Below are positions 41,660-49,356 of a DNA stretch of 64,000 nt, in pieces. Below the pieces are notes generated by a model, which was not told the DNA's origin, searched no databases, and was given only the letters and a program-made list of their open reading frames with translations. A program made the position numbers and the translations under genes. Within the stretch, counting starts at the first letter, position 1. Every line of letters starts with the position of its first letter. The stretch is taken from positions 198,333-262,332 of the forward strand of contig NZ_JBNDMZ010000006.1 in the NCBI RefSeq assembly GCF_049856295.1. Direction: 5' to 3'. This DNA is from JB111 sp049856295 (GTDB taxonomy: Bacteria > Actinomycetota > Actinomycetes > Actinomycetales > Actinomycetaceae).

Positions 41660-42766
41660 TCAGCCCAGCGCCTCGACGACGTGGTCGATGCACGCCGTGA
41701 GGGCCTCGACGTCCGCGAGCGGCACGGCGGGGAACAGGCCGAACCGCAACTGGTTGCGCCCGAGCTTGCGGTAGGGCTCGACGTCGACCACCCCGTGCTC
41801 CCGCAGCACCGCGGCGACCGCGGCGGCGTCGACCCCCTCGAGGTCGACGGTCGCGACGACGGGGGAGCGGTAGGCCTCCTCGACGAACGGCGCGGCCCAC
41901 GATCGCTGCTCCGCCCACGCGTACACGTGCGCGGCGTTCTCGGCCGACCGCCCGGCGGACCACTCCAGCCCGCCGCGCTCGAGCATCCAGTCGAGCTGCT
42001 CGGCCAGCAGGACGAGAGTGGCGAGCGCGGGGGTGTTGACCGTCTGGTCCTTGCGCGAGCTCGCGAGCGCCGCGCCGAGGTCGAGGAACGCCGGCACCCA
42101 GCGGCTCGCCGTCAGCTCCTCGACCCGCGCCACCGCGGCGGGGGAGAGGGTGGCGACCCACAGGCCGCCGTCGCCCCCGAACGCCTTCTGCGGCGCGAAG
42201 TAGTAGGCGTCGGTCGCGGCGAGGTCGACCGGGACCGCGCCGGCGGCCGACGTGGCGTCGACCAGCGTGAGCGCGTCCGCCCCACCGATCCGCTCGACCG
42301 GGGCGAGGGCGCCGGTCGACGTCTCGTTGTGCGGGTACGCGTGGGCGTCCACGCCCTCGACGGCGGACAGGCGCGCGATGGACCCTGGTGCTGCCTCGAC
42401 CCGCACGCTGGGGGCGAGGAACGGCGCGCGGTCCGTGACGGTCGCGAACTTGCTCGAGAACTCGCCGTGCACCGCGTGCTGGGCGCGCTCGCGCACGAGG
42501 CAGAAGGCGGCCGCGTCCCAGAACGCCGTCGACCCGCCGTTGCCGAGGACGACCTCGTAGCCGTCCGGGAGCCCGAGCAGCTCCGCGACCCCCGAGCGCA
42601 CCCGCGAGACGAGGCGCTCGACCGGCGCCTGCCGGTGCGAGGTGCCGAGCACGCCGGTCCCGGCGGCGGTCAGCGCCGCGAGCTGGCCGGCCCGGACCCG
42701 GGTGGGGCCGGAGCCGAAGCGCCCGTCGGCGGGCAGGAGGTGGGAAGGGATCGTCACGTCGGCCAC
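41660..42766 (-). CDS. serC: Phosphoserine aminotransferase, actinobacterial type
   Basis: A 368-aa fold-type I PLP enzyme that makes 3-phosphoserine from 3-phosphohydroxypyruvate and glutamate in serine synthesis. FGSGPTRVRAGQL at the start, LGNGGSTAFWDAA, the PLP Lys in YYFAPQKAFGGDGGLW and the end RKLGRNQLRFGLFPAV fit the mycobacterial-type SerC. The GTG at 42766 is 6 nt behind GATGAT and gives the family N-terminus. Single gene, divergent from the DtxR-family regulator. Confidence 0.92.
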   Translation of the reverse strand: MADVTIPSHLLPADGRFGSGPTRVRAGQLAALTAAGTGVLGTSHRQAPVERLVSRVRSGVAELLGLPDGYEVVLGNGGSTAFWDAAAFCLVRERAQHAVHGEFSSKFATVTDRAPFLAPSVRVEAAPGSIARLSAVEGVDAHAYPHNETSTGALAPVERIGGADALTLVDATSAAGAVPVDLAATDAYYFAPQKAFGGDGGLWVATLSPAAVARVEELTASRWVPAFLDLGAALASSRKDQTVNTPALATLVLLAEQLDWMLERGGLEWSAGRSAENAAHVYAWAEQRSWAAPFVEEAYRSPVVATVDLEGVDAAAVAAVLREHGVVDVEPYRKLGRNQLRFGLFPAVPLADVEALTACIDHVVEALG

Positions 42767-42956
42767 CGGTCGATCATCCCACCGCAGCAGGGCCGAGGCT
42801 CCGGGCGTCCGCCGCCCGTGACCAGGCGACCGTCGCTCGTGGCCGGGCGTCTGCCGACCGGGTCGGATGTCGGGCCGGGCGGGTAAGGTCGAGGGTGTGC
42901 CCGGAGCGGGCACGCGGGGCAGCTGCCCCGCCACGTCCTCGTGCACCGGAGACACC

Positions 42957-43634
42957 ATGAGCGATCTCATCGACACCACCGAGATGTATCTCAAGGCTGT
43001 CGTCGAGATGGAGGAGGAGGGCGTCCCGCCGCTGCGGGCGCGCATCGCCGAGCGGCTCGGTCACTCGGGCCCCACGGTCTCGCAGACCGTCAGCCGCATG
43101 GAGCGCGACGGCCTGCTCCACCTCAGCCCCTCCCGCGAGGTCGAGCTCACCACGGAGGGCCGCGACGCCGCCGTGCAGGTCATGCGCCGCCACCGCCTCG
43201 CCGAACGGCTCCTCGTCGACGTCGTCGGTCTCGACTGGGCGTTCGTCCACGAGGAGGCCTGCCGCTGGGAGCACGTGATGTCCGGACGGGTCGAGGAGCG
43301 CCTCGTCGACCTGCTGGGCGACCCGACCAACGACCCCTACGGCAACCCGATCCCGGGCACGGACGCCCCGGCGGCGGACCCGGGCATGACCTCGCTGTCC
43401 GAGGCGGTCGCCGACCTGCAGGACGGCGAGAGCCGCGAGCTCACCCTTGTACGCATCGGCGAGCCGCTCCAGGTGCACACCGGACTGCTGGCCGACATGC
43501 GCAGCGGCGGCCTGCTCCCCGGGGCGTCGATCACGGTCACGCGCCGGGACGACGTGCTCGAGCTCGACGCCGGGCAGGAGCTCGTGCTCGAGATGACGCC
43601 GGCCGACGGTCGTCACCTCGCCGTCGTCGCCTGA
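42957..43634 (+). CDS. DtxR/IdeR-family metal-dependent regulator
   Basis: A 225-aa metalloregulator. HTH domain (about 5-65: TTEMYLKAVVEM, then HSGPTVSQTVSRMERDGLL), dimerisation domain with the metal ligands His and Glu in MRRHRLAERLL, His in FVHEEACRWEHVMS with its Cys and Glu-His, and a C-terminal SH3-like domain (about 145-225) typical of the long DtxR/IdeR type rather than MntR. It should repress iron uptake genes when iron is plentiful. GGAGACACC precedes ATG 42957. A TAAGGT box near 42885 may be its promoter. Confidence 0.93.
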   Translation: MSDLIDTTEMYLKAVVEMEEEGVPPLRARIAERLGHSGPTVSQTVSRMERDGLLHLSPSREVELTTEGRDAAVQVMRRHRLAERLLVDVVGLDWAFVHEEACRWEHVMSGRVEERLVDLLGDPTNDPYGNPIPGTDAPAADPGMTSLSEAVADLQDGESRELTLVRIGEPLQVHTGLLADMRSGGLLPGASITVTRRDDVLELDAGQELVLEMTPADGRHLAVVA

Positions 43635-43911
43635 CGCCTCCGCGCGACGAACGGCCCCGACGAGCCGCTCCCGCCCCGCCCCCGGGCGTGTCTCCCGCCC
43701 CGGCGCCGGGCGTGTCCTCGGCCCGCGCAGGTCACGGCCGATGTGGTTCCGTGACCTTCGGGTCCGCCCCAAGGGCGGGTCAAACCCTCAGGTGGCCGGG
43801 GTGTGGACAGAGCGTGACGGCGCGATCTCCCGCACGATTCCGCGGAATTCCGGCACCTGACCGGGGCCGCGTGTCCATTCCGTGACGTTCCACACAGTGT
43901 CGTTACCGAGG
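43635..43911. other. Non-coding stretch after the DtxR-family gene
   Basis: No supported gene. It contains two direct copies of CCGGGCGTGTC about 24 nt apart (near 43683 and 43707), and a 12-bp palindrome ATTCCGCGGAAT (43837-43848) of unknown role. The rest looks like ordinary spacer ahead of the riboswitch promoter. Confidence 0.4.
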
Positions 43912-43941
43912 TGTGACTTTTGGTCTCGGAATGGTTACTGT
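43912..43941 (+). promoter_or_regulatory. Promoter of the c-di-AMP riboswitch transcript
   Basis: TGTGAC (43912-43917) and TACTGT (43936-43941) with an 18-nt spacer. The A/T-richer surroundings and position about 45 nt ahead of the riboswitch support it. Confidence 0.5.
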
Positions 43942-43984
43942 CCTACCCGTGCCTCCCGCTGGGGGCGCACCCGGACGGACTTCG

Positions 43985-44150
43985 AGCCCTGTCGCCGCCC
44001 CGGGTAGGTGCGAACCACCGCGGCAGGGGCGGGGGAACCAGGTAGTACGGCCGGGCGACCGGTCTTGGGGTGAAGCGCGGCCTTCCGGGCTGCGCCGGAC
44101 GCTCTCCCAGTCCGAACCCGACAGCTCACCCCGTAGAGGTCACAGGAGAG
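43985..44150 (+). promoter_or_regulatory. ydaO-yuaA (cyclic di-AMP) riboswitch
   Basis: Conserved riboswitch blocks appear in the correct order: GGGGGAACCAGGT (44031-44043), TTGGGGTGAAGC (44065-44076), the CTCTCCCAGTCCGAACCCGA stretch (44103-44122) and CAGCTCACCCCGTAG (44122-44136), with pairing arms between them. It stands 11 nt before the first NlpC/P60 gene, the classic actinobacterial location for this OFF-type c-di-AMP sensor controlling cell-wall hydrolases. Borders are approximate. Confidence 0.9.
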
Positions 44151-44160
44151 GTCCCCCATC

Positions 44161-44946
44161 GTGCAGAGCACTACCCGCCGCACAACGCTCGCCGCCGTCT
44201 CGGCGTCGATCGTCGTCGCGGTCGCCGCCTCGTCGGCATCAGCGTCCCCCGCCCCCGAGTCGGCCGTCGACAAGACCCAGGGCACGTTCGCCTCGGTCAC
44301 CGACGCGGTGGTTCCCACGAACGCCGCGCTGACCGTGGCCGCCGACGCGGCCTACGACGTCGAGACCGCGTCCGTCTTCGGCACCGCCGACGCCGCCCCG
44401 GCCCCCGAGCCGGAGCCCGCGCCCGAGCCGGTCGTCCGCGAGGACGAGGCCGCCACCCGCGACGCCGAGCGCGAGCAGGTCGCCGAGGAGCAGGCCGAGG
44501 TCGCCGAGGCGCCCGCCGCGGATGCCCCCGTCGCCGAGCAGGCGCCGGCCGAGGCCCCCGCCGTCGAGGCCGCCCCGGAGCCCGAGGCCCCGGCCGCCGC
44601 CCCGTCGGCCGCCGGCAGCTCGATCGTCGCCATCGCCCGCCAGTACGTCGGCGTCCCCTACGTGTGGGGCGGCACCTCGCCCAGCGGCTGGGACTGCTCC
44701 GGCTTCACCTCCTACGTGTTCGCCCAGGCCGGGATCTCGATCCCGCGCTCCTCGGCGGCCCAGCGCGGCGCCGGCCAGGTCGTCTCGGCCGCCGAGGCCC
44801 GCCCCGGCGACCTCGTCTGGTGGCCCGGCCACATCGGTATCTACACCGGCGACGGCAACCACATCGCGGCCCGCAACCCGGGCACGCCGACCCACGAGTC
44901 GCCGATCTACCGCGCGAACCCCACCTACATCCGAGTGGCGGGCTGA
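44161..44946 (+). CDS. Secreted NlpC/P60 peptidoglycan endopeptidase 1
   Basis: A 261-aa secreted protein: signal peptide to about residue 29, a short conserved segment TNAALTVAADAAYDVETASVFG, an Ala/Glu/Pro-rich linker, and an NlpC/P60 domain (about 153-261) with catalytic Cys in GWDCSGFTSYVF and His in WWPGHIGIYTG. It should cut the peptide stems of peptidoglycan. GTG start with GGAGAGG upstream, directly behind the c-di-AMP riboswitch. The following gene is a diverged copy 3 nt away, so both are under the riboswitch. Confidence 0.92.
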   Translation: MQSTTRRTTLAAVSASIVVAVAASSASASPAPESAVDKTQGTFASVTDAVVPTNAALTVAADAAYDVETASVFGTADAAPAPEPEPAPEPVVREDEAATRDAEREQVAEEQAEVAEAPAADAPVAEQAPAEAPAVEAAPEPEAPAAAPSAAGSSIVAIARQYVGVPYVWGGTSPSGWDCSGFTSYVFAQAGISIPRSSAAQRGAGQVVSAAEARPGDLVWWPGHIGIYTGDGNHIAARNPGTPTHESPIYRANPTYIRVAG

Positions 44947-44949
44947 TCC

Positions 44950-45756
44950 ATGACCACCACGTTCCAGGGTCTCCCCGCGCGCCGCACCGCCCTCGCGGCC
45001 GTCTCCGCCTCGATGATCGTCGCGGTCGCCGCGACCTCCGCCGCCGCCGACCCCGCGGTCGAGGCCGGCTCCAAGTCCACCGAGCGCATCTCGCAGGTCT
45101 CCGACCGCGTGGTCCCGACGAACGCCGCCCTGACGGTCGCCGCCGACGCCACGTACGACGTCGAGACCGCCAGCGTCTTCGGCACCGCCGACGCTGCCCC
45201 GGCCCCCGAGCCGGAGCCGGAGCCGGCCCCCGAGCCGGAGCCGGCCCCCGAGCCGGAGCCGGAGCCCGTCGAGCGCGAGGAGGCCGCGGCCTCCCGGACC
45301 GACGAGCGCGCGGAGGCGCCGGAGCCCGCCGTCGAGGAGGCGGCGCCGCAGGCCGAGACCCAGACCGAGGCGGCCACGCAGGCCGCCGCCGAGCCGGCCC
45401 CGGCCCCCGCGGCCAGCGCCTCGGGCAGCGCCGCGGTCTCGATCGCCCTCCAGTACCAGGGTGCGCCCTACGTCTGGGGCGGCACGAGCCCGTCCGGCTG
45501 GGACTGCATCGGTTTCGTCAGCTACGTCTACCGCCAGCTCGGCCACGAGGTCGGCAGCACGCCGGCCGCCGTGCTCTCCGCCGGCACCCGCGTGCCCGCC
45601 TCCGAGGCGCGTCCGGGCGACATCATCTACACGCCCGGCCACGTCGCCATCTACATCGGCGACGGACAGAACATCGGGGCCTGGAACGAGAGCATGGGCA
45701 CCCGCGTGGGCCCGAACTCCTGGCTCGGCGCGCCGACCTACATCCGCGTCGGCTGA
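44950..45756 (+). CDS. Secreted NlpC/P60 peptidoglycan endopeptidase 2
   Basis: A 268-aa paralogue of the preceding gene. It shares the signal-peptide region, the TNAALTVAADATYDVETASVFG segment and the APAPEPEPEPAPEPEPAPE-type linker (an expanded PEPEP DNA repeat at about 45205-45270). The NlpC/P60 domain keeps Cys (GWDCIGFVSYVY, Ile where the copy has Ser) and His (YTPGHVAIYIG). The linker and the changed residue next to the catalytic Cys suggest different substrate or activity. Tandem duplication followed by divergence is the simplest origin. A terminator follows. Confidence 0.9.
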   Translation: MTTTFQGLPARRTALAAVSASMIVAVAATSAAADPAVEAGSKSTERISQVSDRVVPTNAALTVAADATYDVETASVFGTADAAPAPEPEPEPAPEPEPAPEPEPEPVEREEAAASRTDERAEAPEPAVEEAAPQAETQTEAATQAAAEPAPAPAASASGSAAVSIALQYQGAPYVWGGTSPSGWDCIGFVSYVYRQLGHEVGSTPAAVLSAGTRVPASEARPGDIIYTPGHVAIYIGDGQNIGAWNESMGTRVGPNSWLGAPTYIRVG

Positions 45757-45776
45757 CACCACCGCACCACCGACCT

Positions 45777-45807
45777 CGCCCCGTCCCGCCTCGAGCGGGG
45801 CGGGGCG
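45777..45807 (+). terminator. Terminator of the NlpC/P60 operon
   Basis: A 13-bp stem, CGCCCCGTCCCGC with GCGGGGCGGGGCG (one G-T pair), and a 5-nt loop, 20 nt after the second stop. Confidence 0.8.
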
Positions 45808-45979
45808 TCGTCGTCGTGCCGTCGTCGTCGAGCTCGATGCCCGACGACGAACCCCGACGGCGAGGCCCGACCGCGCAGCGCACGGGAGATGCGCCCCCGT
45901 TCGTGACCTTGGTCCGGTCGCCGATCGCTCCTCAGGCGGCACAATGGTCCTGCACACGTCGCGAGGAAGGGTGAGTGCC

Positions 45980-46882
45980 ATGACGCAGGACATCGTCGTC
46001 GGTGTGGACGGCTCGGAGATCAGCCTCGGCGCCCTGGACTGGGCCGCCCATGTCGCCGCGGTCCGCGGGCTCGGGCTGCACATCGTCTGCGCGTACCGGC
46101 TCCCCAGCTACATGGCCGCCGGCCGCGCGGGCACCGTCGTCGTCGACGAGGCCAGCGTGCGGGAGGCCGCCCAGGCGGTCGTCGACGACGCCGCGGCCCG
46201 CGTGGCCCACCACGGCGTTCCCGTGCGCACCTCGGTCGACCCCGGGGACCCGTCGGGCGTGCTCATCGAGCTGTCGAAGGACGCGCGGGCGGTCGTGTGC
46301 GGGACGCGCGGGGGCGGCGGGTTCACCGACCGACTGCTCGGCGCCGTGCCGTCCGCGGTGCCCGCCCACGCCCACAGCCCTGCCGTGGTCGTGCCCGCGC
46401 CGCGCGAGGAGCCGTTCGTGCCGATCCGGCGGATCGCCGTCGGCGTCGACGGCTCACCCTCCGCCCGCCTCGCGGTGACGGTGGCGCTCAACCTCGCCGA
46501 GTCCTTCGGGGCCGAGGTCCACGCCGTCGCCGCCGTCCCACTGACGGCCGGGGCGTCGGCGATGGCCTGGGTCCCCTCGACCGTCGACCACGAGGAGATC
46601 CTCGCGGACGTGCGTGCCTCGATCGACGAGGTCGTCGAGCCGCTCCTGGCCGGCCGGGACATCACCGTCCACCGCAGGGCCGTCGACGGGAACCCGGCGG
46701 CGGTCCTCGCCGAGGTTTCGGAGCAGGTGGACCTGCTCGCCGTCGGCAGCCGCGGGCGCGGCGGCTTCGCCGGACTCGTCCTCGGGTCCACCTCGCAGGC
46801 GGTCCTCGGGCACGCCAAGTGTCCCGTCATCGTCACGCCGTCCCGGGTGGAGGACGCGGGCCTGACCCCGGACCCGGCCTAG
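45980..46882 (+). CDS. Universal stress protein, tandem two-domain type
   Basis: A 300-aa protein with two UspA domains (about 1-140 and 150-295). Each starts with the phosphate/ATP-site strand (IVVGVDGSEISLGAL and IAVGVDGSPSARLAV). The ATP loop is GTRGGGGFTDRLLGAVPSAV in domain one and GSRGRGGFAGLVLGSTSQAV in domain two, so both may bind ATP. Start set at ATG 45980 because GAGGAAGG is 10 nt upstream; GTG 45971 is too close. The last codons and the TAG stop lie inside a 30-bp tandem repeat. Confidence 0.93.
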   Translation: MTQDIVVGVDGSEISLGALDWAAHVAAVRGLGLHIVCAYRLPSYMAAGRAGTVVVDEASVREAAQAVVDDAAARVAHHGVPVRTSVDPGDPSGVLIELSKDARAVVCGTRGGGGFTDRLLGAVPSAVPAHAHSPAVVVPAPREEPFVPIRRIAVGVDGSPSARLAVTVALNLAESFGAEVHAVAAVPLTAGASAMAWVPSTVDHEEILADVRASIDEVVEPLLAGRDITVHRRAVDGNPAAVLAEVSEQVDLLAVGSRGRGGFAGLVLGSTSQAVLGHAKCPVIVTPSRVEDAGLTPDPA

Positions 46883-46939
46883 CCGCGGGACCCGGCCCCG
46901 GACCCGGCCTAGCCGCGGGACCCGGCCCCGGACCAGGCC
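46866..46939. repeat. 30-bp tandem repeat spanning the USP stop codon
   Basis: Two identical 30-bp units (46866-46895 and 46896-46925), starting CCCCGGACCCGGCCTAGCCG, and a partial third. The TAG stop of the USP gene is in the first unit and recurs in the second. The repeat sits at a convergent gene junction. Confidence 0.9.
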
Positions 46940-47004
46940 GATGCGCGGCGCGGTCCAGGGGCGCGCCGGCGGGGGACGACGGAACGGGCCTGGCTCAGCG
47001 TCCG

Positions 47005-48216
47005 TCAGGCCGCGAGCTCCACGAGCGCCGCGCGCAGGGCGTCGAGCGCGGCCTCGAGGTCGGCCTCGTCGATCGTCAGGGGAGGGGAGAGGCGCACGGT
47101 GGCGCCGTGCGTGTCCTTGGCCAGGACCCCGCGACGCGCGAGCGCGACGCAGAGGTCGTGCCCGTCGGCGCGCCGTCCGTCCACCGTGAGGCCGCCCGGC
47201 AGGTCGATCCCGGCCCACAGCCCGATGCGCCGCGCGCGGGCGAGCAGACCGTCGGCCACGAGCGCGTCGAGGCGGGCCCCCAGCAGCTCGCCGAGGCGGG
47301 TCGCCCGGGCCTGGATCGTGCCGTCCGCCAGCAGCTCGCACACGGCGATCCCCACCGCGCACGCGAGGGGGTTCCCGCCGAAGGTCGACCCGTGGCTGCC
47401 GGGGGTGAGGACGCCGAGCACGTCCGCACGGCCGACGACGGCGCTGACGGGCACGATCCCGCCGCCGAGCGCCTTGCCGAGCGTGGTGAGGTCCGCGCGG
47501 ACCCCCTCGAGGTCCTGGGCGAGGGTGGCGCCGGTGCGGCCGAGGCCCGACTGGATCTCGTCGAGCACGAGGAGCGCCCCTGCCTCCTCGGTGATCGAGC
47601 GGGCGGCCCGCAGGTAGCCGGCCGGCGGCACGACCACCCCGGCCTCGCCCTGGACCGGCTCGAGGAGCACCGCGACCGTGTCGTCGTCGACCGCGTCCGC
47701 CAGCTCCTCGGCGTCCCCGAACGGGACGTGGCGGAAGCCCGGCGTGTACGGGCCGTAGCCCTCCCTGGCGTCGGGGTCCGTGGAGAACGAGACGATCGTC
47801 GTCGTCCGGCCGTGGAAGTTGCCGTCGGCCACGACGATCGTCGCCCGCTCCGCCGGGACGCCACGGACCTGCGCGCCCCACCGACGGGCCACCTTGATCG
47901 CCGACTCGACCGCCTCGGCCCCGGTGTTCATCGGCAGCAGCATCTCGGTGGACGTCAGGTCCGTGGCGGCCGCCGCGAACGGCTCGAGCAGGTCGTGGTC
48001 GAACGCCCGGGAGACCAGGGTCGAGCGACCCAGCTGGGCGCGGGCCGCCGCGACGAGGTCCGGGTGCCGGTGCCCGAAGTTGAGTGCCGAGTAGCCCGCG
48101 AGGAGGTCGAGGTACCGCGCCCCGTCCGCGTCCTCGACCCAGGCACCCTCCGCGCGCACCACCGTCACCGGCAGCGGGGCGTAGTTCCGGGCCAGCCGGG
48201 AGGCGGGGGCGGGCAC
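47005..48216 (-). CDS. rocD: Ornithine--oxo-acid aminotransferase
   Basis: A 403-aa class III PLP aminotransferase that converts ornithine to glutamate semialdehyde. LARNYAPLPVTVVRAEGAWV at the N-terminus is typical of RocD, followed by NTGAEAVESAIKVARRW, FHGRTTTIVSFS, the Asp in VLDEIQSGLGRTG and the PLP Lys in LGKALGGGIVPVSAV. Start GTG 48216, 2 nt after the SRPBCC stop, so the two are co-transcribed. Role: arginine/ornithine breakdown or proline supply. No arginase gene is near. Confidence 0.92.
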   Translation of the reverse strand: MPAPASRLARNYAPLPVTVVRAEGAWVEDADGARYLDLLAGYSALNFGHRHPDLVAAARAQLGRSTLVSRAFDHDLLEPFAAAATDLTSTEMLLPMNTGAEAVESAIKVARRWGAQVRGVPAERATIVVADGNFHGRTTTIVSFSTDPDAREGYGPYTPGFRHVPFGDAEELADAVDDDTVAVLLEPVQGEAGVVVPPAGYLRAARSITEEAGALLVLDEIQSGLGRTGATLAQDLEGVRADLTTLGKALGGGIVPVSAVVGRADVLGVLTPGSHGSTFGGNPLACAVGIAVCELLADGTIQARATRLGELLGARLDALVADGLLARARRIGLWAGIDLPGGLTVDGRRADGHDLCVALARRGVLAKDTHGATVRLSPPLTIDEADLEAALDALRAALVELAA

Positions 48217-48218
48217 GG

Positions 48219-48866
48219 TCAGACCTCGGCGGCCCGCGCCGCGACCGGGGTGGCCGGCTCCGGATCCTCCGCGCCGTCCGGCACCGGCAGCGGCTCGGAC
48301 GGCGGCAACGTCCGCGCGGAGGGGCTGATCCCGGGCGCCCCGGCGACCGGCGGGGCGCCCTCGTCGACGTCCGGCGCGGGGGTCAGCGCCGCCTCGACCT
48401 CGAGCAGCTCGAGCCCGCGCTCGAGGACCTCGGCCGGGATCGCCGGCATGGGGACGCCGATCGACGCGAGCGCCTCCGGCGAGGCGTCGCCCCAGTGGTA
48501 GGTCAGCCGGACGCGGGTGCGCGTGCCGCCCGGCCGCACGGCGGTGAGGTCGTAGCGCCAGCCCCAGCCGAGGCGACGATCCGGCGCGTTGACGATCCAG
48601 CCGATCGACCGTCCGGGGATGAAGTCGCTGACGGTGTTGACCGTCACGTAGTGGGCGCCCTCCTGGCCGTGCTGCATGTCCATCGTGAACTGGTCCCCGA
48701 GGGCCTCGATCGGCCGCGGCGAGCGCGCCCCGCGGAGCATGTCGCTGGCGTCGGCCGCCACGTGGAGGGCGGGCACGGACAGGACGCGCCAGATCGCGTC
48801 GATCGGTGTGTCCAGGACCTTCTCGATCACGAGCGCGGTCGGCGTCGTCGAGACGGTTGCGATCAT
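48219..48866 (-). CDS. SRPBCC/START-like protein with disordered tail
   Basis: A 215-aa protein. Residues 8-150 show the SRPBCC (polyketide cyclase/START-like) pattern: IEKVLDTPIDAIWRVLSVPALH, GWIVNAPDRRLGWGWRYDL and TRVRLTYHWGDA, forming a helix-grip fold that binds small hydrophobic ligands. Residues 155-215 are Pro/Ala-rich and disordered. First gene of a pair with rocD. Ligand and role unknown. Confidence 0.82.
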   Translation of the reverse strand: MIATVSTTPTALVIEKVLDTPIDAIWRVLSVPALHVAADASDMLRGARSPRPIEALGDQFTMDMQHGQEGAHYVTVNTVSDFIPGRSIGWIVNAPDRRLGWGWRYDLTAVRPGGTRTRVRLTYHWGDASPEALASIGVPMPAIPAEVLERGLELLEVEAALTPAPDVDEGAPPVAGAPGISPSARTLPPSEPLPVPDGAEDPEPATPVAARAAEV

Positions 48867-49009
48867 CGGTGCCCCCGATCGTCGTGGCGCGACGTTGCGC
48901 CTGACGTGAAGCCTGCCACACGGGATGCCGTTCCGTCAGTCCGGGCCGCCATGTGGTCGGTCCGCGCGGGGCGGGCGGCCCGGGCGCGATAAACTTGGCG
49001 GGCCTTCTG

Positions 49010-49082
49010 GCCTTCGTAGCTCAGGGGATAGAGCACCGCTCTCCTAAAGCGGGTGTCGGCGGTTCGAATCCGCCCGAGGGCA
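49010..49082 (+). tRNA. tRNA-Arg (anticodon CCT)
   Basis: A 73-nt cloverleaf: acceptor GCCTTCG/CGAGGGC, D-arm with AGCTCAGGGGATAGAGC, anticodon stem CCGCT/AGCGG around loop CTCCTAA (anticodon CCT, reads AGG), T-arm with GGTTCGAATCC. Discriminator A at 49082; CCA is not encoded. AGG is rare in this genome's genes, so this is a minor-codon tRNA. Confidence 0.97.
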
Positions 49083-49163
49083 CGAGCGCCGCGGCGCCGA
49101 CGTGACGCGCACGACCTTCAGGGGCTTGCGCGGACCGGTCGACGTCGGCAGAATGGGTGCTCG

Positions 49164-49205
49164 ACGGAGCGTGACGCCTGCCCCCCCCTGCGCGTCACGC
49201 TCCGT
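49164..49205 (+). terminator. Terminator downstream of tRNA-Arg
   Basis: A perfect 14-bp stem ACGGAGCGTGACGC / GCGTCACGCTCCGT with a 14-nt loop containing eight C in a row, followed by TCTCAT. It lies between tRNA-Arg and the large helicase-like gene. The rest of the 49083-49356 gap shows no gene. Confidence 0.75.
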
Positions 49206-49356
49206 TCTCATGTCCGCACCCTGCGAGGTCCCGACGACGAGACTCGTGGCGAGGATCCGTGCGGCGCCCGGGCCGCACGACGTCGCGGCACGACATCTCC
49301 GGCGGTGTGCGCCCGTGCTCCGCGCCCCACGCCGGTGCCCCGCCTACCCTGGTGGG

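Noticed and set aside
43837..43848. Palindrome ATTCCGCGGAAT as an operator
   Set aside because: It is 64 nt upstream of the proposed -35 with no second copy and no known regulator match; too short to interpret.
45205..45270. PEPEP repeat region as a non-coding satellite
   Set aside because: It is in frame within the second NlpC/P60 gene and matches a shorter version of the same linker in the first copy.
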